DNA of 64,000 nucleotides from Myxococcota bacterium (GTDB taxonomy: Bacteria > Myxococcota_A > Polyangia > JAAYKL01), in contig JASJCT010000009.1 of NCBI GenBank assembly GCA_030065855.1, positions 1 to 64,000 of the forward strand. The letters run 5' to 3'. The position numbers and the translations under genes are program-made. This document shows positions 26,287 to 33,141 of the stretch, one piece after another. A model generated the notes under the pieces. The model searched no databases, was not told where the DNA came from, and saw only the letters and a program-made list of their open reading frames with translations. Position 1 is the first letter of the stretch. Every line of letters begins with the position of its first letter.

Positions 26287-26798
26287 GTGTCCCTGATCAT
26301 CTCTTTCTATAAGGGAGGCAACTTCCGAACCGTCAAATCAGTGCTGAGTGCGGTGTCAAACTTGGACATCGAGAAGGCAGAGACCTCCTCATCCGCGCCC
26401 TGGACGATCCTCGCATTGGTGTCTGTAAGCCAGCCTTCCGGATTCTTGATGACACTGGGGTGTGGTTGATCTGGCACCCAGTGGCGAATCTAATCGAGAA
26501 GGGGAGACACCCCCACACGATTCTGTTCGCCCTTCGGCTTGTGACGAAAAAACATGAATGGAAGATACTGCCGATCATCCTCCGCGCCCATCTCCACCCT
26601 GATGAGGCAGTCGTCGAATTGGCATCGGAGCGACTTACTCAAGGGGTTCCTGAGTATCGACACGGCAGTTACGCAATGCCGGAGCCAACAGAAGAGGAGT
26701 ATCAATGCGCTCAACTCGTTTTTGCCGAGTCGCGGAGCCAGCTGGATGAGCAGTACGAGTCCTCAATCTCGACGATCCTAAAAAACCTAGTAAGATAG
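26287..26798 (+). pseudogene. Frameshifted HEAT-like alpha-helical repeat gene
   Basis: Two overlapping frames read as one protein if a single base is missing near 26380. The first gives SLIISFYKGGNFRTVKSVLS and AVSNLDIEKAE; the second continues DLLIRALDDPRIGVCKPAFR, then WLIWHPVANLIEKG and ILPIILRAHLHPDEAVVELA. The helix-turn-helix rhythm of about 35-40 residues resembles HEAT/ARM repeats. The start is uncertain (GTG at 26287 is one choice). The stop is 7 bp before the reverse transcriptase gene, so the two probably form one operon. Either a decayed gene or a one-base sequencing error. No known family recognised. Confidence 0.55.
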
Positions 26799-26805
26799 GA
26801 ACACC

Positions 26806-28749
26806 ATGTCTGCCAAGAGGAAAATATCACTTTGGGATCAGCTTCTCAGGCCGAAATGCCTGAAGCGTGGGTGGCATATCGCACGATCGGAGTTGCACCA
26901 GGATTTCGCTGAAGACCTCTATTGTGCTGATGTTATCGCTGTAGACTTGGAGGGGGTTGTTAAAGAGACTATCAACAGACTTGAAACCTGGACATATTGT
27001 CCTCGACCATTGTTGCATATCGAAGTCCCAAAGGGGTCATTAGGCTTCCGCCCGGGAACAGTAGTCTCGATACATGATCGAATGATCCTCTCAGCAGTCG
27101 TGTTCCTAATGGCAAAGAGGATTGATCCCAAGTTGCCAGAGGCAGTTTTCAGTTGGCGTCTAAAGGAGCCCCTACCCAAAAAAGGGCCAATTTTCAAAGA
27201 AACAACCATTGTCGATTTTCCATATCTAAAAAAGAAGACGATTAGCCAGAGAATCGACCCTTTCGAGGCTTGGTATACAGCGTGGCCTGAATTCGATGAA
27301 AAATCGAGAGAAGCATTTGGTGAAGACGGATTTCGTTACCTTGTGACTTCAGATATCGCGGCCTACTTCGAAAACATTCAACTTCAGATTCTTAGAGACC
27401 AACTTCAAAAACACTTACCTGATGAACAACGCATAATTAACCTTTTGTTTTCATTTCTTGAATCATGGGCGATTCGTACTGATGAAGAGCGGCCCTATCT
27501 GCGAGGGATCCCACAGGGGACCTCAATCTCGAGTTTTCTAGGGAACGTGTTTTTACTGCCAGTCGATGAAGTATTTGAAAAATTGTCCCGTAAACACGAG
27601 ATCAAGTACTTTAGGTATATGGATGATGTGCGAGTGTTCGTAAAGGATATCACCACTGCACGGCTCGTAGTCTTTGAGATGATAAGAGTTCTAAGATCGC
27701 TACATCTAAACGTTCAAACTGCGAAAACGAAAGTCCTTGATCAGAAAAAGAACCAAGAGATTTCAAGAGAACTGTTGGACTCGCGTGTGGATGAGCTGTC
27801 AAAGATTCTCGAAGAAATCAAAGACAAATTCGCCGAGAGTCCCGTTCCGATTGCACAGAGAAAGAAATACCTTGAACGATTAAAGAATATTGCAAAGGCA
27901 AGGCCCAATGACAGGCAGCCTATTACTGGCTCTCATCGTCCTCTCTCTGGATTGTCGATGAGAGCCTTCATGAGATGGGTGTCCTGCCACATACGTCTGG
28001 GAAGCCGCGAACACATACAAAGACTGCTTAGAGAGATTGAGACCAACCCTGATCACCGCCTGACCAGAAAGGCAATACGTTGTAGCAGAGAGTTTCCCTC
28101 ACTGAATTCGATACAAACACATTTGATGAAATTCATTAAGTCTGAAGACTGCATATTTCCCCACCAAAGAGCTGAATGCCTTCGAGCGATACGGTACTTG
28201 CGTCGAATCGACAGGGACACAGCGAAGTACTGTCGGGAGGTTCTTTATAATGAGAAGAACGATCCATATGAACGAGTCGAAGCAGCATATCTTCTCGCGA
28301 GAACAGAACTTGACAAGAAATCAATCAAGAAATGTATGGATCTCTTAGAAGGGGAGCGAAGCCCTTATGTCCAGGTTGCATTGGCGGGGCTTGTAGTCCA
28401 GCGTAGACAAAACAACGATGAAATCGTCAGAACGCTCGTCTTTCACCCGAACGCGAATGTAAGGGAAATTGGGGGGCTGTTCCGTCAACTCAAGACAGAT
28501 CCACAACTTGCCGAAGATCGATTGAAGCACGTTTTCCGGGAAGATCGAGACTGGATAGTTTGTGACAACATGCCATTCATTCACCTGATGTCAGTTTCCA
28601 ACAATCCCAAAGTACTTGAAGTTCTGGTTTCCTACATCAAGAAGCCGTCAAAGACACTGAAGATCGTTGACATCAGAGAAATGCTTAAAAGAATCCTTGG
28701 GAGAGTCAGTGAGGAATTGAAGTCCAGAGAGTCTGAACGGACAGGTTGA
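26806..28749 (+). CDS. Reverse transcriptase with C-terminal alpha-helical repeats (Abi/UG-like)
   Basis: 647 residues. The palm domain has the RT motifs: Asp183 in SDIAAYFENI (motif A/RT3), GIPQGTSISSFLGNVFLLPV (RT4), FRYMDDVRVF with Asp273-Asp274 (RT5), and LNVQTAKTKVL (RT6). No maturase (X) or HNH domain of group II introns is visible and no retron msr-msd was seen, so it is not an ordinary intron or retron RT. From about residue 400 it is helical, with HEAT-like repeats (RVEAAYLLARTELDKKSIKK, VQVALAGLVVQRRQNNDEI). RT plus helical-repeat tail is the layout of abortive-infection and 'unknown group' RTs (AbiK, AbiA, Abi-P2, DRT), several of which are anti-phage. Assignment to a specific subgroup is not possible by eye. 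Ribosome site GATAGGA lies upstream. It is the core of the tRNA-Glu island. Confidence 0.85.
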   Translation: MSAKRKISLWDQLLRPKCLKRGWHIARSELHQDFAEDLYCADVIAVDLEGVVKETINRLETWTYCPRPLLHIEVPKGSLGFRPGTVVSIHDRMILSAVVFLMAKRIDPKLPEAVFSWRLKEPLPKKGPIFKETTIVDFPYLKKKTISQRIDPFEAWYTAWPEFDEKSREAFGEDGFRYLVTSDIAAYFENIQLQILRDQLQKHLPDEQRIINLLFSFLESWAIRTDEERPYLRGIPQGTSISSFLGNVFLLPVDEVFEKLSRKHEIKYFRYMDDVRVFVKDITTARLVVFEMIRVLRSLHLNVQTAKTKVLDQKKNQEISRELLDSRVDELSKILEEIKDKFAESPVPIAQRKKYLERLKNIAKARPNDRQPITGSHRPLSGLSMRAFMRWVSCHIRLGSREHIQRLLREIETNPDHRLTRKAIRCSREFPSLNSIQTHLMKFIKSEDCIFPHQRAECLRAIRYLRRIDRDTAKYCREVLYNEKNDPYERVEAAYLLARTELDKKSIKKCMDLLEGERSPYVQVALAGLVVQRRQNNDEIVRTLVFHPNANVREIGGLFRQLKTDPQLAEDRLKHVFREDRDWIVCDNMPFIHLMSVSNNPKVLEVLVSYIKKPSKTLKIVDIREMLKRILGRVSEELKSRESERTG

Positions 28750-28783
28750 GTTCTTATGCTCGGTTATATTGCATTGCGGAGTG

Positions 28784-29569
28784 CTAGAAGAGCTCAAGCG
28801 TCGTTTTAGGGGGCCAAAACGTGCCGAGAACCAACCATGTGTTGAATGGAAAACGAGTTCCCATGAAAAACCGCGTGTCCCTTTTTGGCGAGCCGATATC
28901 GGATAGGTACTTATCACGAACACTTTTCGCAGCACCCTCTTCGCCCTTACTATCTCTTTCCTTCAGGTAAAGTGCACCGAGTTCCCAATCCTCGATCATA
29001 CGGGAATACGGTTGTTCCCGGTCTTCGCACTGGAACACATAACTCCACTTGAATGGTAGTTTCTCCAACGGTTTTGTTGGTGGACCGAACAGTGACATTT
29101 GGTTGAGTGCAGCTTGCCATTCCGGCTTCCATTCTGGATCAGCCTTCTCGATTGTAACGTCCAGAATCTCCTTTGGACGAATAATACCTAGAGAGGACTT
29201 GTCGAGCTCGTGCTGCTCTTCCAATTGTTTATAGGTGTGGTGGGGCAGCCGATCGATAAACTGGCGTCTTTCACGCCATTCATCCTTGCATCCGATCGGA
29301 TCCCCAAGAACCCATAGTGTCGATAGGTCCGGTTTTCGGCTCTCTTTGCGATTGTCGTTGCCATGGCCCACCGGCTCCAGGTCTACTTCAATCCACTGAT
29401 ATTTGTGGATGCGTACGTCTTGGTATCGCAACGGGATTGGATAAAGTCGCACCCAGTCCCCCTGAACAGTGATTCCAGCCGTACAAATGAGTTCCTTGTA
29501 CTTAGTAGATGGATGCGGGTACGTGAGCACTGTGATCAGTATTTTGGTTTTTAACAATGTCGGATTCAT
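28784..29569 (-). CDS. Hypothetical protein, partner of DUF488 gene
   Basis: 261 residues, no signal peptide or membrane segment. The N-terminal pattern ILITVLTYPHPSTKYKELIC then TAGITVQGDWVRLYPIPLR is a conserved-looking beta-rich start that I have seen in uncharacterised bacterial proteins beside DUF488 genes (recollection, not checked). The rest contains RKPDLSTLWVLGD and a C-terminal beta strand. Its ATG overlaps the stop of the upstream DUF488 gene by 4 bp, so the two are translationally coupled and likely act together. It converges with the reverse transcriptase gene 34 bp away. Function unknown. Confidence 0.75.
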   Translation of the reverse strand: MNPTLLKTKILITVLTYPHPSTKYKELICTAGITVQGDWVRLYPIPLRYQDVRIHKYQWIEVDLEPVGHGNDNRKESRKPDLSTLWVLGDPIGCKDEWRERRQFIDRLPHHTYKQLEEQHELDKSSLGIIRPKEILDVTIEKADPEWKPEWQAALNQMSLFGPPTKPLEKLPFKWSYVFQCEDREQPYSRMIEDWELGALYLKERDSKGEEGAAKSVRDKYLSDIGSPKRDTRFFMGTRFPFNTWLVLGTFWPPKTTLELF

Positions 29570-30432
29570 GCTTGGGCGAGGTCTCTCACCAGCAAATCAG
29601 TCATTGCGGAGAGTCGTTTCCCCAGATGTGTGCGATGACAGAACGCCGGATCAGCTTCACTGCAAACTAAAACGGAAGGATACCTCTCTATAATTGCAGC
29701 CACTTCCTCAACAGCATCGTTTTCTTGTTTTAGAACGGTTCGTTCATATTCCTCGAATAGCCTTTGATAAGCGGATGGATTGGTAAGATTCTGCCGTTTC
29801 TCAGACCGAATACCAAGCTCCGGGAAATGATGATATCGTATGCCCAGCTTCTCACACAGTCTGTTCAGGGTCTTCTTGTGAAAACCATATCGTCGAGCGA
29901 TAGGGTTCTTACGGACATCTACCAGGCACGATATGCCGTTCTGAACTAGTCGATTCAGGAAAGCGTCTATGGAGAGTCCCTCATACCCCGCGGTGTAGAC
30001 AAGAAGTTCGGCGTTAGGCCGTTCCTCCAAACTGCGAATCTCACTCAGAATGGTGTACCAGGGGTGCCGATTGTAGATGTCGTCAATCATTGCTCGCTCC
30101 GACATCTCTCCGTACCGCTTGGCTATGATGTGAATATCCTTACGAATTTCAAACGGTAGGGTTCCAATATTTGAAATCCCCTTGCTGGTTATGCTCAAAT
30201 GGTCCTTGTCATCCTCGTTCAGTAGACCTGCAACACACAGTTTGCCCATCTCTTGATACAAGGAAAATGAGAATGGACCATATTTGTAAGGCACAAAGTT
30301 ATAGAACGTTGCTCCCCCACCACTTTCACTGTCTTTGGACAGCGCAAATGCCCATTTTGTAAGTTGAAAACGGGAGAGTTGCCCCCCTGCAACTTTGAAC
30401 ATATGGAGAATTGTCCTCTGACGCACCAACAT
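29566..30432 (-). CDS. DUF488 protein with N-terminal winged-helix/Panacea-like domain
   Basis: 288 residues in two parts. The N-terminal 130 residues (LSRFQLTKWAFALSKDSE, YNFVPYKYGPFSFSLYQEMG) resemble the DUF4065/Panacea or SocA-like fold found in antitoxins, or a winged helix. The C-terminal DUF488 domain has VYTAGYEGLSIDAFLNRLV, CLVDVRKNPIARRYGFHKK, YHHFPELGI and the closing motif CSEADPAFCHR with paired Cys and His, all hallmarks of the family. DUF488 proteins have been linked to stress and nucleic-acid processes but have no settled biochemistry. It is the first gene of a coupled pair on the island. An AGGA-type ribosome site was not obvious. Confidence 0.8.
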   Translation of the reverse strand: MLVRQRTILHMFKVAGGQLSRFQLTKWAFALSKDSESGGGATFYNFVPYKYGPFSFSLYQEMGKLCVAGLLNEDDKDHLSITSKGISNIGTLPFEIRKDIHIIAKRYGEMSERAMIDDIYNRHPWYTILSEIRSLEERPNAELLVYTAGYEGLSIDAFLNRLVQNGISCLVDVRKNPIARRYGFHKKTLNRLCEKLGIRYHHFPELGIRSEKRQNLTNPSAYQRLFEEYERTVLKQENDAVEEVAAIIERYPSVLVCSEADPAFCHRTHLGKRLSAMTDLLVRDLAQA

Positions 30433-30719
30433 TCTTCTTTATATACAGAGAAAGACCATAAGGGGCAATTTGTTCGCAGGGCCTCGGAGTCGTGAAATGA
30501 CAGTCGTGAAATGACAGAATGCCTGTGGACTAAAACCGGTCGAAAATTCACAATGGGCTTGTGCCCCCATTGTGCCACTGGTTCGTAACCTGAGTCGGAT
30601 TCTGTCGGATTCATTTGGTTCGAAACGGAGCGAAACGGATAATCGATTGTTCAATTGAATCGGGTGATTTGGGGTCAAGCTCTCGTATTCGCTTGTTTTT
30701 TTCGATTCCTATAATCTGA
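30433..30719. promoter_or_regulatory. Upstream region of DUF488 pair with short tandem duplications
   Basis: No gene. It holds a perfect tandem duplication of TCGTGAAATGACAG (30490-30503 and 30504-30517), a hairpin CACAATGGG/CCCATTGTG (30549-30557 and 30566-30574), a doubled GTCGGATTC near 30596-30614, and doubled CGAAACGGA near 30621-30639. A promoter and operator for the DUF488 operon are likely within it. The segment ends at the right att-like repeat. Confidence 0.45.
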
Positions 30720-30740
30720 TTCGACTCCCGTTGAGGACGC
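30720..30740 (+). repeat. att-like direct repeat, right
   Basis: Near-identical copy of the tRNA-Glu 3' end at 26011-26031, one mismatch. It is followed by its own terminator and by sequence similar to that after the tRNA (GTTTAGGAAATCTTTTCC against GTTTAGGGAACTTTTCTCC), probably the original downstream sequence of the tRNA before insertion. Confidence 0.75.
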
Positions 30741-30744
30741 TGCG

Positions 30745-30774
30745 AAACCCCGAGGATTTCCTTGGGGTTTTTTT
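30745..30774 (+). terminator. Terminator following duplicated tRNA end
   Basis: AAACCCCGAGG and CCTTGGGGTTT form a stem with a G-U pair and a short T-rich loop, followed by TTTT. It is the counterpart of the terminator behind the intact tRNA-Glu. Confidence 0.75.
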
Positions 30775-30826
30775 GTGTTTAGGAAATCTTTTCCGCTTCT
30801 CGTACTTGGGGGCTATGGCTCGGCGG

Positions 30827-31576
30827 CTATTTCCGAGCCACGGCCAGGGCTGCCCAGCTCTGGGCTGTGGGCATTACCTCGATGCTGTTGATGTTGACGT
30901 GGGCTGGCTGGGCTGTGGCCCAGACCACGCATTCTGCGATGTCTTCGGCGTACAGAGGAATGGTGCCTTGGTAGACCGCGGCAGCTTTTTCCTGGTCCCC
31001 TTTGAAGCGCACCACTGAGAATTCGGTTTGGGCCAGACCCGGTTCGATGTTGGTGACCCGCACACCAGTACCGTGCAAGTCAGCCCTCAGGTTTCTGGAG
31101 AACTGGGCCACAAACGCTTTGGTAGCGCCATAGGCATTACCACCGGGATAGGGCCAAGCGCCTGCGATCGATCCAATGTTGACGATGTGGCCCTGGCCGC
31201 GTTCGATCATGTTGGGCAGGATCGCGCGGGTGAGGTAGGTCAAACCTTTGATATTGGTGTCAACCATGGTTTCCCAGTCGTCCAGATCAGCTTGCCAGGC
31301 CGGGGAGAGGCCCACGGCGAGCCCCGCGTTGTTGACCAGGCAGTCCACATCTTTCCACGCGGCGGGCAGGTCTCCGATGGTCTGAGCTACGGCTGTCCGG
31401 TCCCTAACGTCCAGCCCGATCGCCAGTGTGCGATCCGCGCTCAACTCCTGACGCAGCGCATCGAGGCGCGCCACGCGCCGGGCTACCAAGATCTGTCGTT
31501 TCCCTTGGGCACCGAATCGCCGAGCAATGGCGGCCCCAAAACCGGCACTGGCACCGGTAACCAGAACTGTATCCAT
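30827..31576 (-). CDS. SDR-family NADP-dependent dehydrogenase, YdfG-like
   Basis: 249 residues, classical short-chain dehydrogenase. The cofactor loop is TGASAGFG near the N-terminus, NNAG is at 82-85, and the catalytic triad is Ser136, Tyr149, Lys153 (NIGSIAGAWPYPGGNAYGAT). The segment EPGLAQTEFSVVRFKGDQEK matches the YdfG type, which oxidises 3-hydroxy acids such as L-allo-threonine and 3-hydroxypropionate with NADP+. It lies just outside the island and has no operon partner. The substrate is inferred from overall resemblance only. Confidence 0.88.
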   Translation of the reverse strand: MDTVLVTGASAGFGAAIARRFGAQGKRQILVARRVARLDALRQELSADRTLAIGLDVRDRTAVAQTIGDLPAAWKDVDCLVNNAGLAVGLSPAWQADLDDWETMVDTNIKGLTYLTRAILPNMIERGQGHIVNIGSIAGAWPYPGGNAYGATKAFVAQFSRNLRADLHGTGVRVTNIEPGLAQTEFSVVRFKGDQEKAAAVYQGTIPLYAEDIAECVVWATAQPAHVNINSIEVMPTAQSWAALAVARK

Positions 31577-31843
31577 GATCTGTTTTCCTCCGTGTAAGTC
31601 CCCGATTCTGACGGTTCCGATGGATTCGGCTCGTTATGACATTCCTTTCCAAAAAAATGAAGAGATCTCGTCGCCAAGGACTTTCACAACACCCTTTCAG
31701 CGTCTCAGCTCTCTCTTGCCGCAGCAAACTTCGTGTTTTATAAAACCTAGAATCCATGTGCTGCCCCAAAGTGGTGGCCCAAAAGCAGCGCCAAACGATA
31801 GGACTGGCATGGATTTGTAGGCTCGACGCCTGATGGGGGCGCT

Positions 31844-32374
31844 ATGGCAAATGGAGATCTTAAGGTATCGCTGTTGGAGTCTGGTGTGGAACAATACTCC
31901 TTTTTTATTTCCGACGAACCCCAGACCCGTCGATTCGGCGCTCGACTCGCCGAGTTGCTGCGGCCAGGGGACGTGGTCGGCCTCTGCGGGGATCTAGGCG
32001 CTGGAAAGACCTATCTGGCCGGTGCGATCGCCCATGGTCTAGGCGTACCAGACGAGGTGGCGGTAACCAGTCCGACCTTTACGTTAATAAAGGAATACAT
32101 AGGGGTCGTACCCATATACCATATGGACCTATATCGACTGGGGGATCCGAGCGAGCTATACGACCTTGGCCTGTGGGAGTACTACGACGGCGCTGGTGTG
32201 TGCCTGGTCGAGTGGTGCGATCGATTCGAGGATTTGTGGCCAGGGTCAGCCCTTGTCCTCACCCTGACCCTGGGTCGGGATACAGAGAGAACCATCAGGG
32301 CTGAAGGCAAGGGCAGGGGGGCCGACCTGGTCCAGGCACTAGCAAAAAAGTGGCACTCCCCGTTGGAGAAGTAG
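31844..32374 (+). CDS. tsaE: tRNA t6A biosynthesis ATPase TsaE
   Basis: 176 residues; P-loop ATPase that works with TsaB and TsaD to place threonylcarbamoyl on A37 of ANN-decoding tRNAs. Walker A is GDLGAGKTYL, followed by the family motifs TSPTFTLIKEY and YHMDLYRL, with LVEWCDRF near the C-terminus. GGGGGCGCT precedes the ATG. Slightly longer than E. coli TsaE because of a 20-residue N-terminal extension. The other t6A genes are not in this window. Its end lies 7 bp from the convergent vapC. Confidence 0.95.
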   Translation: MANGDLKVSLLESGVEQYSFFISDEPQTRRFGARLAELLRPGDVVGLCGDLGAGKTYLAGAIAHGLGVPDEVAVTSPTFTLIKEYIGVVPIYHMDLYRLGDPSELYDLGLWEYYDGAGVCLVEWCDRFEDLWPGSALVLTLTLGRDTERTIRAEGKGRGADLVQALAKKWHSPLEK

Positions 32375-32381
32375 GGGCTAC

Positions 32382-32777
32382 TTAAAACCGTAAACCGTGA
32401 GAAGAGAAATGCCTATCAAAAGCAAACGCCCGGTCGATCCGCTGCGCATTCATCTGTGCAAAGCTGACCGCATCGACCAAAGATAAGCGTCGCTTGGATT
32501 GGTCAGCCAAGAGGTCAAGCCCAGCTTCGTGCATCTCTTCGTCGACCCAGGTTACATTGAGCAACGGGGCAAAATTATTTCTAAAGCGACGTACCGCACT
32601 AGCGCCGAACCGTCTACCGAGCAGGGCGTAGGTTTCCACTAATACGTATGAGTTGGTGACGAGCTCGGCTTTCTCAAGCCGAAGTGCATCGAATTTGTGC
32701 ACGGCATCATCGTGGTTCTCGTCGTTGGCCACCAGAAGTGCAAGTATTGCCGAGGTATCTACAAACACCCGGCTCAT
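32382..32777 (-). CDS. vapC: PIN-domain ribonuclease toxin (VapC-like)
   Basis: 131-residue PIN-domain RNase. The acidic residues for Mg2+ are present: Asp7 (VDTSAIL), Glu48 (VLVETYALL), Asp102 (SLVDAVSF) and Asp121 (FAFDRHF). Its ATG overlaps the stop of the upstream antitoxin gene by 4 bp, the usual VapBC layout with antitoxin first. The RNA target cannot be predicted. Confidence 0.88.
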   Translation of the reverse strand: MSRVFVDTSAILALLVANDENHDDAVHKFDALRLEKAELVTNSYVLVETYALLGRRFGASAVRRFRNNFAPLLNVTWVDEEMHEAGLDLLADQSKRRLSLVDAVSFAQMNAQRIDRAFAFDRHFSSHGLRF

Positions 32778-33025
32778 TCGAAAGCCGACTCGAGGTAGGT
32801 ATCGTGATCTGAAGAGAGATTGGTCGCGCCCATCTTTTCGCTGAGCGAACCGATCAGCTGAGCAGCCTGTTTATACTTGATGTCAATATCATTAGTTTCG
32901 TCATCCAGAAGCATGCGGTCAATACAGCGCCGCACTGCTTCGGCCAAAGATATCCCTTTGGCCTGGGCATAGCGCCGAAGTACCCGTTCTTGTTGGGGGC
33001 GCAACTGAATCTGTGTTCGTATCAT
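32774..33025 (-). CDS. Ribbon-helix-helix antitoxin
   Basis: 83 residues from the ATG at 33025, which has AGAGG upstream; a longer frame from 33073 would cross the operator. The N-terminus RTQIQLRPQQERVLRRYAQA, GISLAEAVRRCIDRML is a ribbon-helix-helix DNA-binding fold; the C-terminal part would bind the PIN toxin. It is coupled to vapC. A perfect palindrome at 33054-33065 is a likely operator for autoregulation. Confidence 0.85.
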   Translation of the reverse strand: MIRTQIQLRPQQERVLRRYAQAKGISLAEAVRRCIDRMLLDDETNDIDIKYKQAAQLIGSLSEKMGATNLSSDHDTYLESAFE

Positions 33026-33053
33026 CTGAAAACCTCTGAAGATTAGTGTAAGC

Positions 33054-33065
33054 ACATCATGATGT
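33054..33065. promoter_or_regulatory. Palindromic operator upstream of antitoxin
   Basis: ACATCATGATGT, a perfect 12-bp palindrome 29 bp before the antitoxin start, with a further half-site-like ATGTCAATCAT beyond. It fits autoregulation by the ribbon-helix-helix antitoxin (inference). Confidence 0.5.
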
Positions 33066-33141
33066 AATGTCAATCATTTCTTAAGGTCTAATCATAAGCT
33101 GTCAGGGTGATATTTTAAATGTTCAATGGTATTGTCCAGGC

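Larger units (their letters stand above)
26011..30740. mobile_element. Small genomic island integrated at tRNA-Glu
   Basis: About 4.7 kb bounded by a 21-bp direct repeat with one mismatch (26011-26031 and 30720-30740) made of the 3' end of tRNA-Glu. Similarity continues through a terminator and about 40 bp more. Next to the tRNA lies the C-terminal end of a tyrosine recombinase, pointing toward the tRNA as in many tRNA-targeting islands. The cargo is a frameshifted HEAT-like gene, a reverse transcriptase and a DUF488/unknown gene pair. Base composition looks A/T-richer than the flanks by eye. With the integrase truncated, the island is probably immobile. Confidence 0.75.

Noticed and set aside
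26806-28749. Group II intron maturase or retron reverse transcriptase
   Set aside because: No maturase X or HNH domain, no intron domain V-like RNA flanking it, no msr-msd-like inverted repeats upstream; the tail is a helical repeat instead.
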